In this document: one piece after another, positions 11,901 to 22,000 of the stretch | Position numbering within the stretch: the first letter of the stretch is position 1 | How the letters are laid out: each line of letters begins with the position of its first letter | Virus record (IMG/VR): IMGVR_UViG_3300042336_000548 | Location: 1 to 44,846 of that record | Direction: 5' to 3' (one strand) | From: a virus | Length of the DNA stretch: 44,846 nucleotides | Program-made: the position numbers and the translations under genes | Notes under the pieces: generated by a model | The model's input: the letters and a program-made list of their open reading frames with translations, nothing else | What the model was told of the DNA's origin: nothing | The model's database searches: none

Positions 11901-13000
11901 TTGAAAGTCCTGATATAAAACAAACATCACAAGAAGTACAACTTTTAAAAAATAAGAATGCAGTTATTATTAACAGTTATAAAAAAGATTTAGAAAATAG
12001 TCAAATATCTTTAGATAAGTTAGAAAATATATTAAAATCAATTACTATACCTGATATTTCAAATATAGCAATTGGTAATGCTTTTATTGCTGACAGACTT
12101 AAAGTATCTGAAGATGGAGATAATAAGTTTAAAAATTATTATGATAAACATAAATCATTTGAAGATAGTACAAAACCTCCTCATGAAAATCAATTAATGG
12201 CAGCTAAAATTTTAAATGCTACTAAAATTATTACTGATGTAGAATATCAAGCAATAGAATCTCAAGATTTAAATATGGCAGAAGTTTCTGAACTTATTCA
12301 TAATGCTGTAATAAGAATTGAATATTTAATTGCAAATGATACTTCTAATGCACAAGAATTTAAAGTATATCAAAAAACATTATTTTCTTATATGGGTCAA
12401 TCTTCTTTTCATATGAATTTACAAGATACAGTTAATGTACTTGGCAATTTAAATAAGACAAATTATAATTCTTTATTAACTAATGAAATTTTAAAATTAA
12501 CAAATAAACTACAATATGCAAAAATTGATTTTCAAAAAAAGAATATTCTAGGAAGTATTGAAAAGTTAAATAATTTAAAAGATAATTTACTATCTTTATA
12601 TGGTGAAGTTAAAGAAGAATTTGTTAGTCCTATAGAAGTTAATTCAAGATATTTTAAAAATAATAAAGATTATACACAAGTTACAGTTATGAAAGTTGAT
12701 GGAGATAAAATTACTATAAAAGGAAATAGAAAAAATTCTAAAGAATCAATTGTTAATACAAAAGATTTATTAAATAAAGACCTTTATTTAACTTCTGAAG
12801 ATATTGAAAATTTAAAATCTGAAGAAAGTACTTATGAAGCAAATGAGTCTGAAAAAACTATTTTAAAAGAAGTACAAAATACTACTGATACTTTTATAAA
12901 TTCTACTGAAGATAAAAATAAAGCAACTGAAATAGGATTAAAAGATAATATTAAAAAAATTGAAGATGATTTATTAACCAAAATTAAAAACTGTCAATAA
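5954..13000 (+). CDS. Giant virion-block protein with PD-(D/E)XK nuclease motif (2348 aa)
   Basis: This very large protein lies directly upstream of the RNA polymerase gene and overlaps it as TAATG. The clearest domain is near residues 1780-1870: GEIDLIVVD with D1817, then FIIDIKTGSK with D1831 and K1833, and a downstream Gln-rich helix (EYTLQQAVYRELL). This is the classic PD-(D/E)XK arrangement of RecB-type nucleases. Residues about 825-875 and 1515-1565 look like coiled coils. The first 600 residues contain Gly/Ala-rich, moderately hydrophobic stretches (around residues 235-275) that do not clearly make membrane helices. In characterised crAss-like phages, proteins from this position are packaged and ejected with the polymerase. 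The nuclease could act on host DNA or on genome processing. The fold call is good; the role is inference. Confidence 0.85.
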   Translation: MALNNNEEGFNPLDTLGPAVGSINSLNPDAKNYTPFEGDPIDFGKANPPALENPLVPKGLVNQSKNVRKYIVGTPPKKGGITYNSRGIDPKQKVSLIKNYLTSLSKSHAQKGSTAKLYSYNAGSSGNAHFKRYYAYGAETFDKIGFNPMKDNESTFNENTSAWQDFGRQLTHSFVPLFTRGFVAGPKSLLKMVHGDFTSGDLDDAREYEEAAAIGTSTKKGLVPFFSNTFMNFGYTAGIISEIVTEEIAAGLLAPVTGGLSFLGATKNSLSNVYKAAKGLKFAKDAENTVQTVQSLNNLKSANSFWKDANYLLDTPVGSFLNPINNARRSFQSAKASNLTNLATAFRTAGGFYQDVRSINAAISESRLEAGMVQDKVYNNKYDQFYLRNKRAPTNEEQEDMTKVSVKSGLETFYKNAGLIYGTNKITFGNILNKGGIKNYFKNATQDIMNVSHKSFGTIGRVLYDKTAKQFLYQSSVGYQGFKNLAKSWMKEPLSKSVLGSVKYFKSNFSEGFQENAQEIIARANEKWYTDSYNSPYLKASLFNNAVNSINLKNNSGTPLSIYNEELNKEFSAQGFETFASGFFMGTLGGGMNKTFSLLQNAYGRIFDKAGYKAWTEQKEAVTNTLVNELNKIDINDLLSNRYVNAGSQDTLSLIKEQANTKESKDAELDSLINQVSTMIRTGSSEIFQDKLKSLRDVSDEALQEELKFDDLKDAERYRLKIDKTINKIDSIKEAYETVSENFPNPINNDNMPDRSDPNYVEAAALRNGWDVAVKNIVYANEAFKDVANRISSIKQTYLKNSTLKNVSSSKISPLFQVKLLADSINSFELELDMLKKGVKSKTSTTIESDKIKINDLEEEISTLKEFKTSYDAFNRFTNRSEYTKEVQEELQQDTEQDITAEDIEEKMSKLYGKEDDEEKMIELLSNLKKSHDSYLRTLAKAQDTNIFSTELDDAFVQLVDFYKLNKDSRNLASHIELLSDPENFYGLVRKNTEWSKRLYKNRKKYFRDLVKQEIANIESNALLNAMADEGLYMSANDYSDWQTLRTRPSEFFNSIDGEVYKIDTVKYNEIYDKYLSKDRDLKAKSKFSEVSNVIADYTEELVKLEEKKQNELDLLEKTVTQIPEESIKLKGNNKSISITEVNNELNNNSYIELTPKNSETTIILYKDDQGVLRYNDETGDVYDLNDKTRFTENKVYSEDLIPDPIKVTEIENRYAKEKLDIIENFKTSRSLTDLEFEDPYIIGESDFKTMSDGLKDKLYKDFQTTLPSKTTEDKINAPDDSSKAFQDWVNTDSSAKAIIDEFNKDIELISEFTFQNNDKTVNTNDLTTSQIIDVVNEKSKELNKLREELSKLKENDPNYNIKKLEIETLSEETKKLLKVNKSRSLQERTTPQKKVIKEIEKLIALNKSVQKDYVLTEDDPVTGLKKGDKAYLIDNLVHRRVTNAIQAYLEKYEYSSYKLVEKSYDDTIRKNGLNEASVDAFIKLLKDGGASGINDKLFTELSKDIKSFITSNVINNEIESLNNQIKFLEEDIKLSKKAKNEDRVKTLNAELKTLTAELAALGTDTKADIERKTTKVISSEIVEKGNRKGQTRTVTQTNFVENVEGILVSVTEYEAKVGDTTVTLGGKTMTVKEFKEEFPLDEDYKGIFEGLDDDAKITVRKVKRTPTNSRFDSIVSIISAEFGKMDVGTKKNDNAYNAELAALDTTVETDINNEELFDKVLNLISEKSYEDGRVAGNYVDLIKDYFQYGKKPEFDEKIISKKAYEELFNDDTGYIVQLGKKFKDEGYYIVGNNLVVWDSNIVTEEGKKDRIAGEIDLIVVDKKGNAFIIDIKTGSKSKWTNFNSPTNSFDNKKYSKRNEYTLQQAVYRELLKRQTGVETEIGLLPIERESDKETDQIISAKKPLAAGLAKEVIYEFDADGKVKKKKFKDPKGDKDFEEKIFKTGPNNAINDVFIPLSLESVAEEIDDLLAPKDDEGAQSFSFESPDIKQTSQEVQLLKNKNAVIINSYKKDLENSQISLDKLENILKSITIPDISNIAIGNAFIADRLKVSEDGDNKFKNYYDKHKSFEDSTKPPHENQLMAAKILNATKIITDVEYQAIESQDLNMAEVSELIHNAVIRIEYLIANDTSNAQEFKVYQKTLFSYMGQSSFHMNLQDTVNVLGNLNKTNYNSLLTNEILKLTNKLQYAKIDFQKKNILGSIEKLNNLKDNLLSLYGEVKEEFVSPIEVNSRYFKNNKDYTQVTVMKVDGDKITIKGNRKNSKESIVNTKDLLNKDLYLTSEDIENLKSEESTYEANESEKTILKEVQNTTDTFINSTEDKNKATEIGLKDNIKKIEDDLLTKIKNCQ

Positions 13001-16000
13001 TGATTACTTGTTCAATTAATAATCCTGAAATTGTTAGTTTATTATATTCACACATAACAGCTCAATTTAAAATATCTTCTAAAGAAGGTGTTTTTAATTA
13101 TGAAAATTATTTAAAAAGTTTATATAAAAAGTTTGCTGAAGCTACTTCACCTGAAGTAGCAGCTAAATATTTACAGTCTGTACCAAGATTAATTATTGAT
13201 GTAGCAAATACAAATTTATCTTTTATAGATATTGATGTTGATTTATCATCTTTAAGAAAATTAAGTGGACAGTATATGTCAGATAATGCAATCAATATAA
13301 TAATTGATACTTTATCAGATAAAAAAATAAACTTAAAAAATATTATAGATAGAATAAAATCAAATGAAATTGAAGAAGAAGATGATGAAAATGAACCACC
13401 AGAACCTTCTAGTAAATCAAAAAGATTATTAACTGCTTCTCCATTGAGTGGAACATTACAAACATTAAAATCTAAAGATCCTAATAAAAAGTTAATCATA
13501 GAAGAAGATGATCCCGGTAGAGCACATATAGTAAAAGCACTTGAAAACATATCAGCTTCTCAAAATATGGAAGAGGATATATATACTGTTATGTATCAGG
13601 GTAAAAAATTAATGTTTAAACCATTTATTTTAAATGATTTTTTTACTAAGAATGAAAGTTTACTTGATCCAACTACTATAACTGAAGTTAAGGATTCTAG
13701 ACATTTATCATCACAAGGAAAAAATCAAAAAAATGTAATTCAGGCAGATGAAAAAATAATCTTAGTAATCACTGATACAAACGGTAAGTTTTTATATTTT
13801 GACAAAGATGGTAATTTAGCTGAAACTGGTAAAATTGTTTATCAGTTTATGAGAAATGCTTCTGTTGAAAATAATAAAATAGTTGTAAAAGATTTTTATG
13901 GTAAAGCTATAACTATACAATCTGCAGAAACTATATACAAAAATACTTATGATCCAGAAATAAATGGTTCTACAGCTGAAGACCAGGCTTTATTTCTTAA
14001 AGAAATTAAAGAGACTTTAAAAAAAGAATCAGAACAACTGTTAGCTCTACAAAATAAAATTAAAAATAAAAAAAATACAGAAGACTTATTATTACCAATA
14101 ACAAATATATCAACTGGTATTACAGAAAATAAAATTAGTGATACATATAAGTTAAAAGAATTAATAGATAGTACGCTATTTAATAAAGAGAGTTTAAAAA
14201 CTATTGATGCTTCATCTAAAAAAGCAACTATATCTTTTAAAAATGAAAAAGTTGAAATTGACAGAATGAAAATGTCAGATCAACTTGCAATAAAAATTGC
14301 TAAAGTTTTAACTAATAAAAATTTAAAAAATAAAGTAAAATTAAATTTTGTAAAGCAGTTTTTATTCTTAGATTCTAAAGGTAATAGAAACTTTTTAATT
14401 AAAGAAGAAGGTTCTAATTTAATATTTAAAATAATTGACAAAGATTCTAAAGAAATTATTGAAGAATTAAATGTATCTAATATATCTGATGATAGTATTG
14501 AAGATTATGAAACTAAAATTAAAAATATTTTCTTTAATAATCCTCCATATCTTTTTTATAACAATGAATTTATTAAAGGAAATCATGTTTATAATGATTA
14601 TAATACAGAAACAAAAGAAATTGTTCAAGCTGATTATTTAGATTTAATTATTAGTTTAAATCCTAATATAGATTTTAAAAACATATCTAATGATGTTTTT
14701 AATTTTGTGGTAAATTTTTCAGCAGAAGATGTATCTTTTGATAATATAAAAGAAAGTATAGAATCTGATGAAGTTGAATCTGAATTATCTTATGATTATT
14801 TTTTAGAAAAAGCTAGAAAAGACCTTGCAGAAAACTTTAAACCTGGTCAAAAGTTAAGTTTTTCACTGTTTAATGTTATTAAAAGAGCTCTTGATAATGG
14901 AGAATTTAATACTCAAGAACAATTTACAAAAATTATAAATGAGTGGACAGAAATGTCAAGTTATGATGGACAACCTTCAGCCATTACTAATAAACAAAAA
15001 GAATATTTTAGAAGTCAATTTTTAGCTTTACCTAAAGAAAAAGTTGAGACTAAAGAAGTTAAAGAAATAAAATCAGAAACAGATGTTATTCAAAATACTA
15101 TTGTTCCAGGAGCAGCTAGTCCAAATGATACTGATACTGGTATTGATATAAATCATCCAATATTTAAAGGTCTTGATAGAAAAGGATTTAAAAAAGAAAA
15201 AATAACTCAAGAACAACTTGAAGATATCAATACTTGGTGGAATAGTAAAGCACTTGAACCATTAAGAAAAGTAATTTCTTTTAAACAAGTGTTTAACTTA
15301 GTTAATTCAGATGTTTATGCAACATTTATAGTTAATGCAAGTAAAATAGCTAATCCAGATGGAAGTTTAGCAACTATAGCAGTAAATAGAAAACAAGGAG
15401 ACATATTCCAAAATCTTACTTTGTATCATGAATCATGGCATATATTTTCACAATTGTTTTTGACTCCTCAAGATAAAATTAAATTATATACTGAATTAAG
15501 AAATTATACTGATTCAAAAGGGAATAAACCAAATATAAATAAATCTTATTTAGAGTTAGAAGAAATGTTAGCTGAAGATTTTAGAAATTATGCTAAAAAT
15601 CAAAAGCCAAGTCCTGAGACACCAGTTAAAAATACTTTGTTTAGAAAAATGCTTAATTTTTTAAAAGCATTATTTGGTAAACTAAATGTTTTTTCTAAAA
15701 AAGATATACTTGTTGATAGCATGAATTCTCCTATGGCAAAAGACTTATTTAATAAGTTATACATAGGAGAAATTAATAATTATAAACCTTTAATAGAAAA
15801 TGCTATTTTATATGAACTTGACCGTGGAATTAGAAAAGTTAATAATCCTTCTATAGATATATTAAGTAATCAAGATTCTTTAGAAGTAACAATGACAATA
15901 GATAATATATGGGCTGAGCTATTGAGTGACATATATAATAAAAGAAAAGCAGCTGGAAAACAAAATTTAAAAGCAGCTAATGTTTTATTTTTAAAAGGTA

Positions 16001-19000
16001 TTGAACAAAAAGAATATTTGTATAGAGAAACTAAAAAAATTCTAGAAGATAAACTTAAGAAAGAACAAGAAAAATTTAATAAAATAGAAGGTGTAACTGA
16101 AAATTATACAGAGTTAATTACTGATTCTATATCAGAAACTGTTTTAAGTCCGGAACAATCTGTTATACTTGATAATATAAGAATACTACAAACAACACTT
16201 GATAACTGGGGAAGTAAAGGGTCAGGTGTAATTAAATATCATTCAGAAAATAGTGATTTTAAAACTTCAAAAAAAGTATATGATATTGCAGTAGATGCAA
16301 AAGAAGAAACAGAACAAGAAGAAGGAGTTGATGAATTAACAATAGATGCTGTACCTGGAAAAATATCACTTCAGGACATGTTATCTAAAGAAACTATATA
16401 TGTAATAAAATCTTTATTTAAAGTTGTTAGAAACAAAAATGGAGATATTAGCACACCTGTTGATAGATTTGGATTTAAAGAAAGAGCTGATTTTTCAGAT
16501 ATATTTAATATGTTATATGGAATAATTGGTAATATATCCAATAGAGATGAAGCATATAAAAAATTAGAAAAAGAATATAAAAAATATCCAGAATTAAAAC
16601 AATTCTTTGAAGAAAAATATCCTGAACCTAACACTACAAATACTTTTGAGTATGACTTAAGTGTATCATTTTTTAATGATTTTGGAAAACCTAATGTTAA
16701 ATATGTACAATTAGTTGCATCCCGTGATGAAACTGTAAACTTTCAAGTAATTGAACTTTCTATGGAAACTTCTTCTATTATTGAGAAGTGGATATCTGAA
16801 TTTAATAGTTTAAGTATTTATAATGAGTTTATAGATGTTGTAGCTAATGTCCCTAATTTAAATTTAGATAAAGTTGTTAGTGAATTTAAACAAACAAAAG
16901 AAAATGAACTTGATAATAATAAACAATTAGAATTTGCAAATGCCATAGGAATAGGATTAGCTAATAATAATAATATTAAAGATGAATTAAAAAATAATTC
17001 TACACCTTATGGATTAAAATATATATTTAGAATTTTAAGTGCATTTAATAATGTTGATAAACTTCCACAACAAACACAAACAGCTTTACAAAAAAAATAT
17101 ATAAAAGACTTTAAAGAAAATCCAATAAAAATATTAAAAGAAGAAATTCCTAAAAATATTTTACCAGAGATAGATAAAGTAAATGTTATTAAACAAAATA
17201 CACAAATAAAAAATTTAGCAAAACTTCAATCTCAATATGGATTTGATAGTTCAACTAATGCTGTAATTAGAGCTGATGGTAATGTTGCATATGAAACAAT
17301 GAATGCAAGTTCAGTTACAAATAACTTATATGCAATAAATTCTGTATCTAAACAAGATGAATTATGGAATGGTAAAAACCCTATTCTTAATCACATGAAT
17401 TTTTTAGATCCAAAAATAAATGCTTTTACCAAAAATCTTGTAATGTTTCAAAGTTTATTTGGTATAGATAAGGTTAAAATTAAAGGCAAAGATTTAAATT
17501 TAATTGTTATAGATGGTACTTCTGAAATGGATGGTTCAGGAACAATAACTACTAAACTAGACCCTTTTAGTAAATTTATACAGGATATTAATATGATGCT
17601 TCTTAATGGTAAAGCTGAGTTAGGAAGAACAGCAGATAAGAAGATGTCTTTTGGTTTAACAGTGAAAGGAGGTTTACTTAAACCAACTCTTGCAGATGGA
17701 ACAAAAGGAACTGATGATAATATTTTTGTTGATCCAATAATGTTTACTTCTCAAGAAGACGCTGGTGAAATGTATGCTATTGAAGGTTATCTATTAAAAT
17801 ATATAGAAAGTGAATTTGACAGAATAAAAAAATTCAAAGGTGCTGATAGAGATGAGTTATTAAAAATAACTGGATATAATCAAGTAATAAAAAAAATTAA
17901 AGGAAAAGATATTTATGCAGGTGAAGTATTTGCAGCATTTGATAATTTATTATCTGATAAAACTAAAAATGAATTATATAAGTTAGCTGTTAAAGAAGAT
18001 ACAATATCAACATTACTTGAACTTTTAAAACAAAAAGATAATGCAGATTTAAAAAATAATATTCAAAATGAAATTAAAAAATATTTTAATGACAAAGTAA
18101 GTGAACTTAAAAAATATTATTATAATCCTATTAAAGAAAAAAATATATTCTCAAAAGGTATATATAAAAAACTTGGTATGGAGGTTAATAATCAAGCTGA
18201 CTTAAACATGCTTAATGGAAATGAAGAATTATCTGATGTATTATTAAAAGCTTTTTTATATAATGATTGGATATATAAATTTGAAACCTCAACTTTATTA
18301 TTTGGAGATATAGCTCAATGGGATCATTCAAAAGAAGATTGGACAAAAAGAATACCAGGTGGTACTTCTGATGGTATTAGATTTTTATTTGATGAAGGAA
18401 CTATTAATTTTATTAATAACACATTTAACAAACCTACAGAAACAAATGCTACTTATGCTTCTGAACTTAACAAAAGCTTAAGTAAAGATAATATAGATTA
18501 TAATAAATATGTATTTAGTGAAGTAATAAATACAGGAGTTATTAAAGATGCTACAAGAGAATCTATTTATATAGATGATTTAGTTGAAGCCTGGAGAGAA
18601 GATTATTTAAAAACTTTTAGTGAAGCAGAGACTGAAGAAAGAATCAAAGAAGATAGAGAAGCTTATGAAAAAATAGTTGAAAGTGATGGTATGGCTTTTA
18701 TGACTATTGATGCCTATAGAATATTACATAAAGTAAGTGGAAGAGGCTGGTCAATGGAGCAAGAAAGTTTATACCAAAAAATTGTTAAAGGAGAAACTAT
18801 TGATCCAAATACAGTTAAACAATTTTTTCCTATATATAAGTTACATTTATTTGGTGCTATAAAAAATAAGTATTTGCCAGCAATTGCTATGCATAAATTT
18901 GCTGTTAGTCCTTTAATACCAGGAGTGAATGCAAAAGAAGGATCTGAACTATATAAGTTGCATCTTAAAATGTTAAAAGATAATGTTCAGTATGTAACTT

Positions 19001-22000
19001 TTAAATCAGGTTCAAAAGGTTCTGAACTTACTAGTAATGGAGAAACTGATGATATTTTTGAAGATAAAACTGAAAATACTGGCATCAGTGATGATTTTAC
19101 ATTTACTATTAATCCAGTATACCTTGCTAACTTAAAAGAAGTTACAGTCATTAATGATACCTTTAAAGGAGGTCTTCCAATTGCTACACAAACAAGAGTA
19201 ATATTAACAGACACATTATATGATAATGGAGAGTTAATTAATCCAAAAAATAAAAAAACATTAGATAGTTATAGTAAAATAGTAAATGACTATAGTGCAT
19301 TACTTAAATTAAAATTACTTAATGAAATTGGTTTTACTGAAAAAGATGGAAAATATGTAAGCAATGGTGATTTTTCAAAGTTTATAAAAATTATCAGGGA
19401 TAACTTAGATGAAAGAGATGTGCCTGACCATTTAATTAGATTATTAAATGCAACTAAAAAAGGTAATGCTGCATCTATGGATTTTTCTATACATCCTGAA
19501 GCTCAAACAATTGAAAAACTTATAATGAGTATTGTTCAATCAAGACTAATTAAACAAACAATTAATGGTGAACCTTTAACTCAAGCTGCTTCTACATTTA
19601 CAAATGGACTTTGGAATACTCAATATAAAACAATTACTAAAGTTTCTGAAATTAAAAAAGTATTAGGTACAAATACACTGCCTTCTTACATACGAAATAA
19701 AAATGGTAGAACAGGTTTAATGAAAGTAGCTATTGCATTGCAAGGAGACTTTATTAATCTTTTAAATGGAAATGACTTACAAGGTAATAAAATTGGTACT
19801 ATAACAAGATTAAATGAATTAATTAAAGATGATGCTTGGTTAGAAAAAAATAGACTTTCAATATCTTTATATGGTCCAAGAATTCCTAATGATGCATTAA
19901 GTACAATTGAAGGAGCTGAGGTATGGCATTTTCTAGATGAAAGTTATGGTAATGCTATTATTGTTCCAACAGAAATAGTTGCTAAATCAGGTTCTGATTA
20001 TGATGGTGATAAATTATTTATGAGTATGCCTAATATTGATATAGAAGGTAATTATATAAATACCCCAATAAAAAACTTTAATAAAATATTAAAAGAAACA
20101 AAAGATAAAGAGTTTACTGGTACACTTGAATTAGGTGCATTAACATCTAATAAATTAATTAAACAGCAAGAAAAGTATTTACAAAATCAATACATTAAAA
20201 TAAGTTTAGATATTTTAACTCTTCCTGAAAACTTTGCAATACTTACAAAACCTAATTTAACATATTTAGTAGAAAAATATAGTAAATCTTTAGAAAATAA
20301 TATTGTAAATGAGTATAATAGATTAGATAATGTTTCTTATACTGATAGTGAAGTTGGTGAAAAAAATAAAAGTGCAGATGGAAAAAAAGAAGTTATAAGT
20401 CCTTCAAGAAATTATGATTATATCTATAATTTATACAAGTTTGCTGCTAATTTATCTTTAGAACCTTCATTAGGAATACAAGCTAAAAATACAAAGAATC
20501 ATGTGCTCTTTAAAATGTTGGGTGCTAAGATGCCAAAGTCATATAAAAACTCTGTTTTTAATAAAAATTTACGTGAGTTTGAAGATGGTTTAATTGACAT
20601 TCCTTTTATTATAAGATTTAAACACAACATTATAAAATCAAAAAATGGTGATGAAGTAATTTCTATATCAGGTAATAAGTCTCAAAAAGGAAATAGAATT
20701 ACAGATCTTAATTCACACATGCTTAATGGTATTTTAGATAGAGCAAAAAATTCTTTCCCTTTTGTTTTACAACTAACTCCTGAAGGAATAGGTGTAATAA
20801 GTTATTTAATGCAAGCAGGTGTAGATGAAGAAGAAGTTTTTTATTTTGTAACTCAACCTTTAATTAGAGAATACTTTTTTAAACAAAGATTAGAAAATAG
20901 TTCTTTAAATCCATTAATTTCTACAGATGCTCAATTTGAAAAAAGTAATAAATATAATATTGCATCAGAAATAAGCAATAAAATTTTAAATACTTTAGCA
21001 CCAGATGAATTACAAAGAATTATTAATAGTGTTACATTATTAAAATTAAGAACTACAATAAAGTCTTTAGAAAAAATATATCCTGCTGATGATGAATATT
21101 TAATAAAAGATAATAAAAAACAATCATCTTATTATACTTTAAATGAATTAATAAAAGGATTAAATAATAAAAAAATTAATCCATTAAATATTATCAGCAT
21201 TAAAAGTAATAATAATGAAGTTGTATATGATATAGTAAAAAGTCTTGAAAATAAAATTCTTGATAATAAAACTAAAACTTATGATTTTAGTAACAACTAT
21301 ATTTATTTATCAGAAGTTTTATCTAGAGCATTATTTAAAGATGATATTAATATATCTGATTTAAAAGAATCAATGAATAATGATGCATCTTTAAAATCTT
21401 TGGCTTTATTTTTAAATTTTATTGAACTAGAAAAACAATATGAAGGTCTGGAAACATTGCAAATGATTTATGCACCAGATACTAGTAAACTTACTACATT
21501 ACAACAAGTTATAAAAAGAATAGAACTTTTTGATAAATTAAAAAGAAATTCTAAAATAGATCAAGAATTTCTTACTGCTTTAATGAAAGATTCTTTGCTT
21601 TCATCTTTTAATCAGGATGCATTAATGATTGATTTAATCAAACCTTTATTTAAATTAAGATTAGATAAAAATATTTCTTCTTTTATTTCTGAAAAGTTAT
21701 TAAAAGAAAGAGCTAGAATTACAAGAAAATTTGGTAAAGGTGTTAAAGGTGAAGAATATTTTACTTCATCATATAATAATGCTGTGGTAGATTATATATA
21801 TCAAAACTATATGTCTAATTTTACTAATCCAGTAAATGGAAAACATATAACTATTCCTAAATTTTTAAGTTCTAAAGATGTTATAATTGATAATACAATA
21901 GAACAAGATGTAATTGTTGGAAAAAATATAATTGTAAATGAAGAAAAATTAAAATCAGATTTTGATAATAAAATATTTTTAAATGATGATGCTTTAGATA

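Noticed and set aside
13107-13550. A 147-codon leftward open frame under the start of the polymerase gene
   Set aside because: It lies fully inside the 3629-codon gene, has low-complexity Ser/Phe-rich sequence typical of antisense reading of Lys/Glu/Asp codons, and has no own context.
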